Below, in pieces: positions 44,809 to 56,457 of a stretch of 64,000 bases of DNA. The notes under the pieces were generated by a model, which ran no database searches, was not told the origin of the DNA, and saw only the letters and a program-made list of their open reading frames with translations. Source of the DNA: Microcyclospora pomicola (lineage: Eukaryota > Ascomycota > Dothideomycetes > Capnodiales); NCBI GenBank assembly GCA_002786065.1, contig NHNY01000003.1, positions 682,001 through 746,000 on the forward strand. Direction: 5' to 3'. Each line of letters opens with the position of its first letter. Position 1 is the stretch's first letter. The translations under genes were made by a program, and so were the position numbers.

Positions 44809-45069
44809 TATTTACATGGCTAGCCCCATCCTCAATCGATGTAATGACTTCCTTCGCTCCTCTGCGCTGACCTTCTCTCCACTGCTGTTGCTAGCTCCCC
44901 TCGTAGAACTCCTTAGGGAAGCGCCTAAGCGGCCAGAATAATCCTTACTGGTTTTGCTAGAGAATAATCCCTCGTCCTATAGAACCGTTCCGCCCTTTTT
45001 GCTAGGGACGCTTTCCACTCAGGTAGCATTCCTTATCTCAGTAGTGGCCTGTCTATTAGCACGGATTGC
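44809..45069. other. Short intergenic region
   Basis: 3' flank of the MFS gene; nothing else seen. Confidence 0.45.
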
Positions 45070-45737
45070 CGCTTCCTCCTCATCCGAGCCTATCTCAACG
45101 TCGTCCTGCTTCCAATCCTTCGCATTGTCCATGTTCTTCCACGTCATCGAGGCCATGTCGTTACCGTCAGTCTCCTCGGAGTGAGAGCTGGTTCATTCAA
45201 CGATCTTCGCCAAGCGCTTGTTCGGCCTGTTGTTGGCGTCTAGCATAACGTGGTAATGTAAACGTCGACCTGCTTCCAATCCTTCACGTTGTCCATGTTC
45301 TTCCACGCCATCAACACCATGTCGTTACCGTCAATCTCCTCGAAGTGAGAGCTGGCTCGTTCAACAGTCTCCGACCAGCGCTTGCTTGGCCTGTCGTTGG
45401 CGTCTAGCCTGCGAACCATCCCCCGATAGGCGAGATCCCTGCGGAACATTATGACGTCGTCACCCAGGGCGGCCAACTACTCGTTGGTGACGATCTTCAT
45501 ACCTGGGAAAGGCACCGGTACGACATTGTTATCCTTGGTGAGGAGGAATTCAGCGACAACCTGGGTCTCGGCAGCTCTGCCTTTGGCCTTGTTCGGCTTG
45601 GCTGCAGGTGCAGCTCCCTGCTGCATGTCTCCCACTCCATTCTCCCCGAGGGCTGGGAAGCGGCTGGCTACGGGGCTATTGCTGGGAGTAGCACGAGAGG
45701 AAGACGCCTTCGATGAAGAAGACATTTTTGGGAGCAA
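45070..45737 (-). pseudogene. Decaying small ORF with internal tandem duplication
   Basis: On the minus strand a frame from 45737 (MSSSSKASSSRATPSNSPVA) reads 86 codons to a TAG at 45477. It continues in the same frame through LAALGDDVIMFRRDLAYRG to a second stop at 45240. The last part (DANDRPSKRW to KDWKQVDV) is then repeated downstream at DNA level: 45262-45409 and 45099-45244 are about 83% identical. The second copy carries an inframe stop and ends in DVEIGSDEEEAAIRANRQAT. The best reading is a once longer Ser/Ala- and acid-rich protein that suffered an internal duplication and nonsense changes. I recognise no family; a fragment of a dispersed repeat is possible. Confidence 0.45.
45099..45409. 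repeat. Imperfect tandem duplication, about 146 bp x 2
   Basis: Copies at 45099-45244 and 45262-45409, separated by 17 nt, share long words such as TGCTTCCAATCCTTC and TTGTCCATGTTCTTCCACG. They differ mainly by substitutions. Confidence 0.9.
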
Positions 45738-47953
45738 CCTAGAGTCCTAGGCGGGCTCAAGCCTTGCGGCGAGAGAGGGGAATGCTGGTGTGCCCAGTGG
45801 CGCAAGATGGTGTAGTCGTCGTCGTCGTTGTTGTCGTCGTCGTCGTTGTCGTCGTCGTCGTCCTGGTCCTGGTCCTGGTCCTGGTCCTGGTCGTCGTCGT
45901 CGTCGTCGTCGTCGCGGGGAAGTGAATCTTGCGCATGAGAGAGAAAGAAGACAGTACAAGCCGAAAGTATACGTGTCTGTGGCCGTGCTCTGGTGGTAGG
46001 TATGGCAGACTTACACCTCGATCTCGCTTGAACTGCGACGCCCTTCATACCCATGACGGCTCAGTGCTAAGAGGAGAATGCTTCAGACCTACCTACACGT
46101 ACACAGATATTCACTTCCACGCCGCTATTTACGTGTAGGCTACCTGCATGGGGGCGTCATATAGACCTCGCCGAGCAGAGGTTTCCATGCCTGTGAGAGC
46201 AAGGATAGTCATCCCTTTGGAGTGTAACTTTCGTTAGCCGAACATCTCAATATTACTGTGGCTACTTGTCCATCTTTTGCAAGAGACTCCGATGTCTCTG
46301 GCTCACGCTGAGTGTGTCCAACCAAACTCACTCCAATTTATATCACACTCCTCTTCGTCTGCCAGCGGAGGGAACAATGCAAAGATTCCGGTGTCATCCT
46401 CTTCCAGAAGGATAGATGTGACCAAGACCTGCTTAACTGTTCTCCCAATACTGCCTTCTTATGCACTTGCATATCGTGTCTCAAGATTGGCATGCGGACA
46501 CGATGTATCGTTCTGGGCACAATGATGTGAAGTCGCCAGTAGAACTAGTTTTAAGCTTCGGACTCTGGGTAGAACTAGTGGCATTTTCGAAAGTGGCGCA
46601 GTACAAACTTGACCCGAACTCAGAGAACACGGCTTGTGACTTTCTACATACTGCTGTCTCTCGACGCATGTCCCATCATATGGTATAGTAGCTAGCTGAG
46701 GACAGGTTCATCTCTTGAGTATGGAGTCTGGACACCGACGACAACGAATGTCTTGGTCGGCGACCGGTGCACTCTTTAGGAATGAGGATTGAAATTTGTG
46801 CTGATATTCTCTAAGTGATGAGACAAGGCAGGTTCGACATAGTCAGAGAAGAGTCAATGGTACCTTGATGACGTGCACTTATATCATATATTACAGATAT
46901 ACTCAGACGAATGTAGTCCCGCACCTCCTACGAGCTGATGGTTGTCGAGATTGGTAACGTGGTGGATACGATGATATGGCACGGCTCTCGACCAACATGT
47001 TGCGGTTCCAGGTAGCCAGCGCCGAAGCCTTACCAATGCCTCTGACGGCGACTACTGGAAACAGTAATCCGAGCGCTTCGAGGGTGTGGGGAGCGTGCGT
47101 AACGATTCAGATGCGCATGCATGCATGGGCGACGGAAGATGTTACACGGTCTAGCTGGGACTGTTGACAGCAGTGTGACGCCCGTGTCGATCGCCCGGCC
47201 GCCTCAAGTTCCTCGAGGCAGGTGGTATGTTCTTATCATGTGATACTTCATTGACCGACTTCACCGTGCATGTGATGGAGATGAGATCGCTCGCCCTGAC
47301 AACGTTGGGCCCTTGGTCATTGCGTGCGACTCTTCGATAAGTGGGAACCCTTCAATGAGGGGATCTGCCCGACACAGGGGAGTGATCTGATACACTAAGT
47401 GAGGATGGAAGATTAGCGACATTCCGAAGTATGGATGGCTGTCGTCGTACCAGATGTGCCCAGCATGGGGTTATATGCGGCGCGCAGTGCCATCACGTTT
47501 GGAGGAGGCATGCGCAGGGCATATTTCGGAGCGATTGCCCTCCAACACAAACGGTTGTATGTGCTTTCACATGAAGATTGTGAATGTACCCCGTACGAAG
47601 GTGGAGTCAGGATCAGCGGACACTTCGAGGTCAAGCCAAGAGGAGAAGGCGCGACTGCCTGGGCTACAAGTACTACTTTGCCTTCCGTTGACACCGAAAC
47701 TTTTTCATCTACCTCTCTCACTGCTTGTTCAATTGTTGCCATTGCATTGGTACGCCGCCGCATCGTCTCTGATTGTGCGAGCGCACTGCTCACTGCGATT
47801 CGTCCCGTTGGAGCTTTGCTCCTCTTCACCTCGTTCCTTTGGAGCGTGCTGCTCTTCCTCCTTCGTTCATCCTCCTCCCTGGCCGATTCCTCTTGAAAAA
47901 GAGTTGAGTCGTGCCATTCCCCGTGCAGTAAACTGCACTCCTTCAAAACCACC
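45738..47953. other. Intergenic region with triplet repeat
   Basis: Holds the (GTC)n/(CTGGTC)n repeat at 45815-45915. At 47413-47955 two opposed open frames overlap (180 codons minus, 154 codons plus); neither has recognisable motifs and I call neither. Nothing else seen. Confidence 0.45.
45815..45915. repeat. (GTC)n with embedded (CTGGTC)5 microsatellite
   Basis: About 100 nt of GTC triplets interrupted by five CTGGTC hexamers. It would read as poly-Asp/Gln on one strand and poly-Arg/Pro or Val on others, but no gene is supported over it. Confidence 0.9.
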
Positions 47954-49111
47954 ATGAATCAACAAGATTATGGCTTTTTCCAACCCCCCACCTGGCAACG
48001 TTTCACTGACAACAGCAGTGACCCAGAGCTACCATTCTGGCCGGAAGAAGACCTCGTACGCCTAGAGGGGGACGCAGGTGTGGTAGCTGGCCAGCATGGT
48101 CACCCTCCACCTCCACGCTCCAGCAGTGGAGACACGAGCGACTCTGGCTCTGAGGACGACTCGGGCTCGGAGCACGACTCTGAGGACGATGCGGTGTCAG
48201 TAGCAGGCTATACACAACCCCCGGTATTTCCACCGAGACCGGACTTCTCTCAATTTGCCACGCGGGATTTTGTCACTGAAAACAACAGCAGTAACATGAG
48301 ACTGCCAGTCTGGCCGGGTGTGGTAACTGGCCAGCAAGGCCACCCTCCTCCTGGAAGTTCCAGCAGTGCAGACACGAGCGACTCTGGATCTGAGGACTAC
48401 TCTGAGGATGACTCTGAGGACGACTCTGAGGACGACTCTGAGGACGATTCACCAGTGGCAGGCCATTGGCAGCCTCCAAACGCAAGCCTCTTCATCGCTG
48501 CTCCTAGTACGGTGCCACCACCATCAGACACCATCCAGCCACGACTGGGAGATCCTGTAATGGAGGACATACTTCGGCGGATACGCAGGCAGCGGGATAT
48601 AAGATGGGGCATCTCAACACCTGAGACCACAGGCCATGAAGAGGCTCAAGGGGCAAGCTGTGCTTCGTCGGTGAAGTCGGATCCACAGCCACCGAGAGCT
48701 GCCACTGACGTCCTAGATGAACCTGGATCCCAAGATAGGATCCGCCCGGCCTTGATGAAGAGCCCGCCGCCGCCCATCATCCCAGCTATCGGCCGCGAGC
48801 TGACTGCAGCGACCAGCTTTTCATCGATGCCAGTCGTCATCCAGCCGCTGGGAGATGATAGCGTCGACGAGCAACAACTCCGCATTCCAGCCAAACGTGC
48901 CCGAGGAGCTGACCTGGGAAGCGCACCTACCAAGAAGCTCTGTATTAGGCTGCATGAAGACGCTAGAGCATCTGTCGACACGGTCAGTGAGGATCAAGCT
49001 TCTCGGACGACGTTGGCGCCAGTGGTAGCCTCAGCCCCCCCTGAAACTCCAGCGATGTTCGACGTGGATGGCGAAGACAGCGCCGAAGAAATGTGGTTCA
49101 ATCCATCATAG
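47954..49111 (+). CDS. Acidic low-complexity orphan protein
   Basis: ATG at 47954 in good context (ACCACCATGA), 385 aa to TAG 49109-49111. The N-terminal half contains two related units of about 60 residues. Each has a GQHGHPPP or GQQGHPPP motif, a DTSDSGSED core, then an Asp/Ser/Glu tract (a run of EDDS repeats in the second unit) and a GYTQPP or GHWQPP end. The second half is Pro/Ser-rich with a basic patch (RRIRRQRDIRW) and a KRAR stretch that could be a nuclear localisation signal. No domain is recognised. Protein-like sequence resumes in another frame at 49105 and runs to 49419 (DLCLDDAADECHPPS and on), so a downstream exon or a recent frameshift may have shortened the gene. Confidence 0.55.
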   Translation: MNQQDYGFFQPPTWQRFTDNSSDPELPFWPEEDLVRLEGDAGVVAGQHGHPPPPRSSSGDTSDSGSEDDSGSEHDSEDDAVSVAGYTQPPVFPPRPDFSQFATRDFVTENNSSNMRLPVWPGVVTGQQGHPPPGSSSSADTSDSGSEDYSEDDSEDDSEDDSEDDSPVAGHWQPPNASLFIAAPSTVPPPSDTIQPRLGDPVMEDILRRIRRQRDIRWGISTPETTGHEEAQGASCASSVKSDPQPPRAATDVLDEPGSQDRIRPALMKSPPPPIIPAIGRELTAATSFSSMPVVIQPLGDDSVDEQQLRIPAKRARGADLGSAPTKKLCIRLHEDARASVDTVSEDQASRTTLAPVVASAPPETPAMFDVDGEDSAEEMWFNPS

Positions 49112-50566
49112 ATCTGTGTCTGGACGATGCGGCCGATGAATGCCATCCTCCGTCCGTGGCGATTCCTTGTGCTGATGGACATAACACGAACAAGGACGAA
49201 GCGCCGATAAGACGACAGGCCTTCAACTACAAAGCCGGCGACTTGCCTGTGGCAGATTTGGTGGCAGATGGCTTTCTGGAGTCTGAGCTTGCAGCGGCAA
49301 AGATGGACTCACTCGCACATAACGCCGACACAGTCATCGCGAGATCTCCATTTCCGCTGCTTGGGACATTAGGACAATGGTCTCCGCAGCAATTGCAACT
49401 ACAGAACCCGAACACATAATGAAACGGCAGCTCATATCAAGCATAAGCATGTTGATGATGAGGAAGGTCTCCTATCAGTGCAATCAACGGGTCAATGTTC
49501 GTTACGAAAGTGTAAGCAGGAAATGATCCACCTGCACATTTAGATATCTTGCATAGCCTATATCAAGTTCAATCTGTTCCTATCAATAATAGCACGTCTC
49601 ATCAATGCCGAGTGAACATAGTTCAAACTTATTGGGCTGTTCTCGCGGAGGAAGACGATGCAGTCATCGTCCGGCCGCCGTGAGAGCGCAAAGCGGATGC
49701 GACAGGAAAGACTTTGGGCCGACGTCCGGGCGCATATTGATGGACATATCCGTCCTGGGAGATATTCAACGCAGGTCAACATCTCCTAGCAGGCCTGAAC
49801 GGAGATTGTGAATGGGACTGGGGTGATTCAAGTTCTCTTGCAAGCGGAGAGAGGGAGAGACCAGGGAGGTTTCAGAATAATGCGGACACGTAAGGTGCGT
49901 ACGTGTGATCGGCAGGCTGAAACCGCCTGATTGCGAGGCAGCATGTAGGAGGCGGAACCCTCGCAACAGCATATGTGTGCAAAGCTGGAACAACGGATGC
50001 CTTGGTTACGGAGGCAGCAATATCTCAGTCTTGGTCTCATCAGCCTCAGTCTCGGCGACGGAGCAACTGTTGGAGACATAAGGTAATAATACAACTACTG
50101 TACCTGACGACTGCTCGGCGCCAACGCATCCAGACTCCCCATAGACGAACGGAATCCATTCTACGCTCGGCCGCCCGGGCATGAATAATCGGCGCGCGAG
50201 CGAATGAGCGATCGAGCAATAACGGCGCCTAGAGCTTGGCGGCGGTCGATCGGGGGTCAGGGCGGTCTCGAAAGTCCGCGTGTTGCGCTGCGGCTGGAGG
50301 GCGAGGCCGCGTCGGACGTAGGAGGGTGGGTCATTGAGTAATCATCATCCCTTGGTTACCTGCGGTTCTGGGCGTTGCATAGGCAGCGATGGGGGAAAGG
50401 TCATATAGGAGCCGTCATGGCCTGGTTTGGTTTTGGATGGTTTTGGAGAGTTCATCGACACACACATACTCACATACCTGACACTTCTGTTTCTGTGATT
50501 GAAGAGCGACAACCAACAAGCCCACAACTCTACTCGACTATCAGCAACCACATCAACAACAACTCA
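49112..50566. other. Intergenic region
   Basis: The first 310 nt carry an open frame that may continue the preceding gene (see that entry). The rest up to 50566 shows no gene, repeat or RNA. Confidence 0.45.
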
Positions 50567-50818
50567 ATGATGTCCTCAACCACAACCATGTCTACTCCCC
50601 AAACTTCTTCCTCATGGGAAACCATCTTCCTCGACAAGATCCTCAACAGCGGCCGCTACATCACCTTCGACACCCCGGAATGCAGCGAGTCGACCAAAGC
50701 GCTGTTGGCTGATATGACCGCCCGCTCCAAGACGCCCGATCGCGTCTCTCCGCGCTCGTCGTCCACTTCATCCCGCCGATCACGCTCGGCACGACCGACG
50801 GTGGCGATCAAGACTTGA
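50567..50818 (+). CDS. Small Ser/Thr-rich protein, hypothetical
   Basis: Frame of 83 codons starting MMSSTTTMSTPQTSSSWETI; the middle (FLDKILNSGRYITFDTPECS) looks like a short folded motif and the end is Ser/Arg-rich (RSSSTSSRRSRSARPT). It follows a C/A-rich leader of the type seen before other genes in this window. No family recognised and no intron. A real small gene is plausible but unproven. Confidence 0.45.
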   Translation: MMSSTTTMSTPQTSSSWETIFLDKILNSGRYITFDTPECSESTKALLADMTARSKTPDRVSPRSSSTSSRRSRSARPTVAIKT

Positions 50819-53185
50819 AGTTGTGGAGCCATTGGAACGAAGCAACAATGTGAATTCGAGGAATTCTTGGAAACCAACCATTCATGAGTTCCCAACGGTC
50901 TGATCTGAAGATCCCATGTCCTTGCACGGTTTATGGAACTCCGACATGATGCTCTCCCCACCTCAGAACATTGATGGATGCTAGCCATGTCCTCTCTTGT
51001 CTGAGTTTTGGTGGGATTTCCACTCGAAGGCCTGGACTCGACATTGATCGATTCGAACTCTTCTACATACTGGTGAGCTTTCGTCCAGAGAGCACAAGCT
51101 ATGGCTCTCGGTGGGTCACGACAGCATCGATCAGGGTAGCCAGCAATGAAACTGCTTTGGAGATGAGAAATCGAGCCGAGACTATCAATCTCGTGCACGA
51201 GAGTAAGGAGATCTATGCTAGACGACTGGCCACGCGAGATGGAGAGAGGAAAGCAATGGCTTGGGAAGAGAGGAGTGATGAACGACGAACATGACTGCGA
51301 CGCCTGATGATGAATCACGAGTACGATTAGCTCTACAGCTGTAGCTGGAACTACAATTTGTCTATGTATGCATGACTTGACCAGAACGATTCATTTCCAC
51401 ATCGCCTTCTTCAGTGTGATAATAAGGTCGCCTTCCATGTATATTGAGATGCTCCGATGAAGTTGATAGACCCCATGATACAGGTGGTGTGCTTCTCGAG
51501 TAACCTCCTCCCCAGCACAAGTTAGGGTTACAGTCAGCGTACCTCAGTCAGGAAATTTCTCGATACTCTAGGAGCTGTGTGGGATAGATCCCACCAAGAT
51601 CCTATCTCTGGCTACTGGTCCTTTTACAAGCAGCACTTGTAGATATTGCAAAGTCAGTGGGCGCACAATGTCAGAGTCCACGGAGGAGATCCGCGTGGCC
51701 GCCTTCCCAGCGCCAGTTAGGGTTACGCTCAAGGTAGTCACCTTAGTTAAGAACCTCTCAATACTCATGAGGCTGTGTGGGATAGATTCATCAAAAATGT
51801 TTTCAATCTCTGACCACCGGTTCTATCTCAAGCAGCGCTTATACTCAGACTTCAGTGGGCGTACAGAACAAAATCCCGCAGAGGGATTCCCTTGAGAGAA
51901 ACCATTACAGCTGGACATCGCCATACCGACATGCAAACTTGCAGCCTGTCTTTGAGCATTATTCCTAGAGCTCATCTCTGATGCCCATTCCACGAGTCCA
52001 CGATGCATATCACAAACCCTCATCCCCAGCATACGTATGTGCATGTACGCGGTCGTGCACGCGCGAAACAGTTCATGATTCCATTCATTGAGGATGTATT
52101 GGCGGAATGCCTCCACGTGGCTCAGCAACGCCGCTACAGTCCCGTCGTCAGCGCTTCTTACCACCTTGAGAACTGATCTTCATGAGCAGACAGCCATCCG
52201 GATCTAGCGACCCGAGCTAATCAGCCCAAAGCATGCGAATCGTGCCGATCGCCCGAGCGGCCGGGTGTTCCGGTCATGGAATCGAAAATCCAGATCGCTG
52301 AGCGGGCTGCTATCTCCATACTCGGAACTCGTGGCATCAAGCAGAGGCTGTGTGGGTGCGAGACCCTGCGATGTAACACCTTTGTCAGCATCATGGAGAC
52401 ACATACGAAGGTCTGGCAGCACAGATTGGCTCTGCAGGACCTTTCGTCGCCAGCCGCTGCCGAATGCGAATGAGGCGTGGCGACCAAGACGACCGCGCCA
52501 TGGCATGTCATGCTACGCCACGCCCGCCCACCCGCCAGCCCATGCACGTCTAAGTTTGCAGCAGCGGCGGCAGTGGCAGCAACAATCGATGGCAGAGGCT
52601 TTTCGTACCGTCCAGAATCGCTAGCTTCAGCCATTCCAGAGCGCATGTACCCAGGCAGCCAGCCAGGTCGCAAGTCCTGCCATGAACGAGCAACGGCGAG
52701 AAGGAATAGAGATGAGATTGCACAGGATTGTGGCTCAGGCAGCCAGTCGCTGCCAGTCATTGTAGCGGCTGATGCCAGCCTCGACGCCCAGCTCTGCTGT
52801 AGTCTGTAGTCTGTACTACAGGGGTGGCATGGCGTTCATTCGGCGAGCTGGCAAAGCAAGACATCTCAGGGTCTGAGTACAACCATTTTTCTGTACGTTC
52901 ACTCCTCGCCTACATCCTCGTCTGCTACCGCTGCTGCTCGCTCTGAAGTTCGGTCTCGCATCACCGAGCATCTGCACAGAGCTTTTCTTGCTGTGAGATC
53001 CGACACAGCGAATCGCCGGGAACTGTACGTTGGAAGAGGCAAAGGATGCGCAGCTGTTGAGATCATACATGATCGCTACTTTCTCACACACTTACACTCG
53101 CCTCTTCACGCACGTCCGACTTCACTCAGAATTGACCCAGCATCGCTACCGCCTCGAAGCAGAGACAACAAGCCGTCGAGGAATC
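50819..53185. other. Intergenic region with degenerate repeat
   Basis: Apart from the repeat at 51512-51865, nothing gene-like is convincing. Frames of 100-220 codons on either strand (50656-51318, 52221-52760) have random composition. 52550-52620 is rich in GCAGCGGCGGCAG triplets. Confidence 0.45.
51512..51865. repeat. Two imperfect tandem copies, about 155 bp each
   Basis: Copies at 51512-51667 and 51706-51865 are offset by 195-198 nt and about two-thirds identical. Both share AGTTAGGGTTAC, GCTGTGTGGGATAGAT and CAGTGGGCG. On the minus strand both translate to related peptides (VRPL...SIPHS...SIE.F...TLTVTLT), with stops, so they look like the remains of a protein-coding repeat. Confidence 0.7.
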
Positions 53186-54630
53186 ATGACCCACGCTGCT
53201 CAAGACTGCCAGACGCCGCAAGAGTATCCGTGAGTCGCGAGCGTGAGGCTGCGAAATGGTCCGGCTTATCGTCGAGTCGGTGGGTGATGTCGTACCGCAG
53301 TGTGAGACTATGTGAGGCTGTACGTACGTGCTGACACGTGAATGCTAGTGGACATGGTGGAGCTTCGTCATCCTTGTCGCTGGCAGCCGATTGTAAGTTG
53401 ATACACGGAATGGTGCATAGCCCGATGTATCAATCACTGACGAGCGTCACCAAACACAGCCTTTCTCGGCGCATCGTGCTGGGCTCGTTCCGCGAATACC
53501 AGCTCGATGACTGGGGCATGATCGTGGTGCTCTGCTTTTATACGACCCTCATCGCGACCATCAACATAGTCGCCCACACCAGCTCCAACCTCATCCCGCC
53601 TGGCACGGACATCGCCGCCTTCACCCCGCAGGATGTTGCGGAGCGCATCTACGGCTCGAAACTGGTACTGGTTGTGGAGCAGACGCAGATTTGCGCCATC
53701 TGGGGCGCCAAGGCTTGTTTGCTAGTACTTTACCTACGGCTGACGACGCTACGACGGGAGAACATCGCGATCAAGGTGATTGCAGGCTACGTCGCTTTCG
53801 GCTTCGTGTTTATGGAAGTCTTCTACTTTGGCGTGTGGTGCAGACCTTTCCACGATTACTGGGCGGTACCGACGCCCAACGTGCAGTGCGATGCAGCAAC
53901 CAATCACCTCATCACGAATGCCGTGCTGAATCTCACCAGCGATGTAGCAATGCTGGCGGTCGGTCTGCCCATGTTCATCCGAATGTCACTGCCATGGCGG
54001 AAGAAAATCCCACTGATCGGGATTTTTAGCCTCGGTGTGTTCGTGGTGCTGGCAGCGATACTCAACAAGGTGTACAGTTTCTCCACGCCCTTTGGCAGTG
54101 AGTGGAGCTACTGGTATGTCCGCGAGAGCTCTACGGCAATCCTAGTCGCCAATTTGCCATTTGTTTGGACAGTTTGGCGCAAGCTTACTGGCGGCTTGAC
54201 GCCTCACAAAACCGTCGATGGGGTTTCAAGGAACCAGAGCGGCACCCCAGAAAGCGTGCAGCAGGCCGGATCGATGACGACACCTGCTCGACGGCTGAGC
54301 CATGCTCCAGATGACTCAATCGAGGGTGCACAAGTGGATCTTGTAGACATGAAGCAGGAAAACCAGGGCTTGACGCTTGCCGACGTACTCAACGAAGGAC
54401 ACTCAAGTGCTGACGATGGAGAAACTGCGGATCCTCTCACACATCCTCAGCTGTTTTACAGGACTGCTAGTAGAAATGTGGCCAGGCTGAAAAGCGATCA
54501 GCGATTTGACAACAGCACGTCACAACACGCCGAGCAAAGCTCCAGCTTGGACGGCGATATCAGAACATCTGCATCTTCGCTTAGGCCATACTCCTTATCG
54601 AGGCAAGAATCTGCTGGATCCTTTGTATGA
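53186..54630 (+). CDS. PTH11/SAT4-type rhodopsin-fold membrane protein
   Basis: The main exon 53460-54630 is certain. It carries the fungal rhodopsin-like (SAT4) domain with LSRRIVLGSFREYQLDDWGM leading into helices such as ICAIWGAKACLLVLYLRL, IAGYVAFGFVFMEVFYFG and a CDAATNHLI loop. A cytosolic tail of about 150 polar residues follows. The N-terminus is unresolved. ATG 53186 to 53229 joined to 53349-54630 is in frame but lacks a first helix. Removing the strong candidate intron 53393-53459 (GTAAGT, CTGAC, CAG) restores a helix (WSFVILVAGSRFLSRR) but leaves no in-frame ATG that I can find. Members of this family include G-protein-linked surface sensors of filamentous ascomycetes; ligand unknown. 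Confidence 0.8.
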
Positions 54631-56457
54631 CAGGGAAATAGTGATAAGAAGCGAGAAGACTTGCCGCTTGACGGTAGGAATGACCATGAACGAAGTAATG
54701 AATCACGAGATACGAGGCTTGTTCGACTAGAAGCTGAAGGATTGGCGTTCGGTGTTGGAGGTGCAACAAGTCGTCCCATCATGGGTGTGTAGAAGATACC
54801 ACGAGACGAGGCTATTGGTCTCATCGATGGTCGATGTAGGCACCCAAGCAAGATCGTATTCTTAGCTCCTCCAGGATTCTGCAGCTAGCGTGTTCAAATA
54901 GGTAGACAGCGAGCGTAAGTTTATATGTCGGGAAACGTCAAGTTCGAACTCAAAGCATGTCAAGTCATAGACGATGATGGATACTTTGGTGCTTCAACAG
55001 TGGTAGTGCCATGACATCCCACTCTAGTACGCCAGTCCATTGTCCTCAACGTGGCCGACAGCACGGCGCAGGAATAGCAGTCTACGCAGGTTTGTTGAAA
55101 GAAGTAGTCATAACAGCCTCATCCTATCGGTGGTCGACCACGGTTCGCCAGCGGGTAGTAAGGTAGCGTAACAAGATCAAAGCGTCCGTACAGGTGCTGC
55201 AGGTCCCAGGAGGAGATAGATCCAAGCCGCACAGGGCCGCTGTTATAGGTTCGTTGATGAACCATCTCCTTTGGGCGCAGCGCGTCGATGCTCAAACGTG
55301 GAAGAACAAAGGCGTGGAAGGACAATGGCGTACACTTTCGTCAGCATGCAGCAAGTTCAAAGATAGCATCCATCATTGAGAAGTCGATAGGAAATGCGGT
55401 GTTGTGGATTGTATCAGCCTGTGCATGAGTTCATGTTGCAAGGAGAAGATGCCGTGAACCTGATGCGCTGACGCAGGCACTATCTATTTCGGGACTTGCG
55501 GCTCGGCTGTCTCGGCGGCCACCACTTCTTCCCTCACTTCTCTGCCAACAACAATCGACCACCGCGACACAAAACACGTTCAGCACGCGTTCCTTGGCCT
55601 TGTCGTGAGCATGCGCCGAGCGGCCTATGAAACAATGTTCCGTGGTTCAGCTATCAATGCTGAGACGAGATTTATCGCTGCGCCGAACCAGAACTGCAAT
55701 TTGCCGCCGGCCTATATCGCTCGGGCTTCTAGTCATAAGAGAAGATCTATAGCCAAGGCAAATGTTCGCCAGCTTGCAACCCGATACAGCATGATGCTCT
55801 CCGATACACTGGACTAAACTGGGACCCGTCGACATACGAAGGAGCTGGCGCGCCGATCTTGGAGGTATAACCCACCAGCACGAGGAAACACCTAGTGTGT
55901 TTGTCCGGTAGAGGTCGCCATGCGTTCAGCCGTGAACATGGCAGCTTGCTATGCTGTTGAGAACCCTCGGATGGATCTCCCCACGTTTCCCCTCCGTGCG
56001 CATCCCAGGAGAGACATTCATTCCCCTTTGGAGTGCTTGACACGTATAACGCTACGCTCTTAAGTCCGCAGATTGCCAGGCCCAGGAGGAACATAGGGCA
56101 GATATTACAATGGCGGTTTTGGAACCATCTCCACTGTCGCCTGGCAATGGCGATCCAATAGGTGGCGTGGTGGACAGATCCATCCACCGTCCAACCGGAT
56201 ACGCTCATGCTCTCCTATGCGGGTCACCCTCATGTTGTCTGCCAAGCACGTCCTGCCGATATATCAGGTAGATAAACGGTAGGAGTCCCTCTACGACCTT
56301 TCTTTCTCGTCAGCTCAGAGTTAATTCGTCCTCCTTCTCTCTTCCTGAGGCCACATCTCTCGTTTTTGTGTGTCTTCTCGAATCCCTTGTTGCGGTGCAA
56401 CTTCATCATCCTAACCCAGTCACTCGTTCAACCCCCCCAGCCCGCTTCAGAAAAACA
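54631..56457. other. Intergenic region
   Basis: About 1.8 kb holding the receptor 3' flank and the promoter of the repeat-rich secreted protein, with a C/T-rich stretch near 56290-56350. No gene or RNA is supported. Confidence 0.5.

Noticed and set aside
45815-45915. Poly-Asp or poly-Arg protein over the triplet repeat
   Set aside because: Open frames here exist only because a triplet repeat cannot contain stops in some frames; flanks are not protein-like.
47413-47955. Overlapping opposed open frames (180 codons minus, 154 codons plus)
   Set aside because: Neither has recognisable domains, both cannot easily be real, and the minus frame starts exactly opposite the ATG of the 47954 gene; left uncalled.
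50656-51318. 220-codon minus-strand frame
   Set aside because: Overlaps the small ORF at 50567 and has random composition; no motif.
51521-51725. TTAGGGTTA words resembling interstitial telomere repeats
   Set aside because: Each is a single 9-base word occurring at the same position in both copies of a larger repeat, without tandem TTAGGG units.
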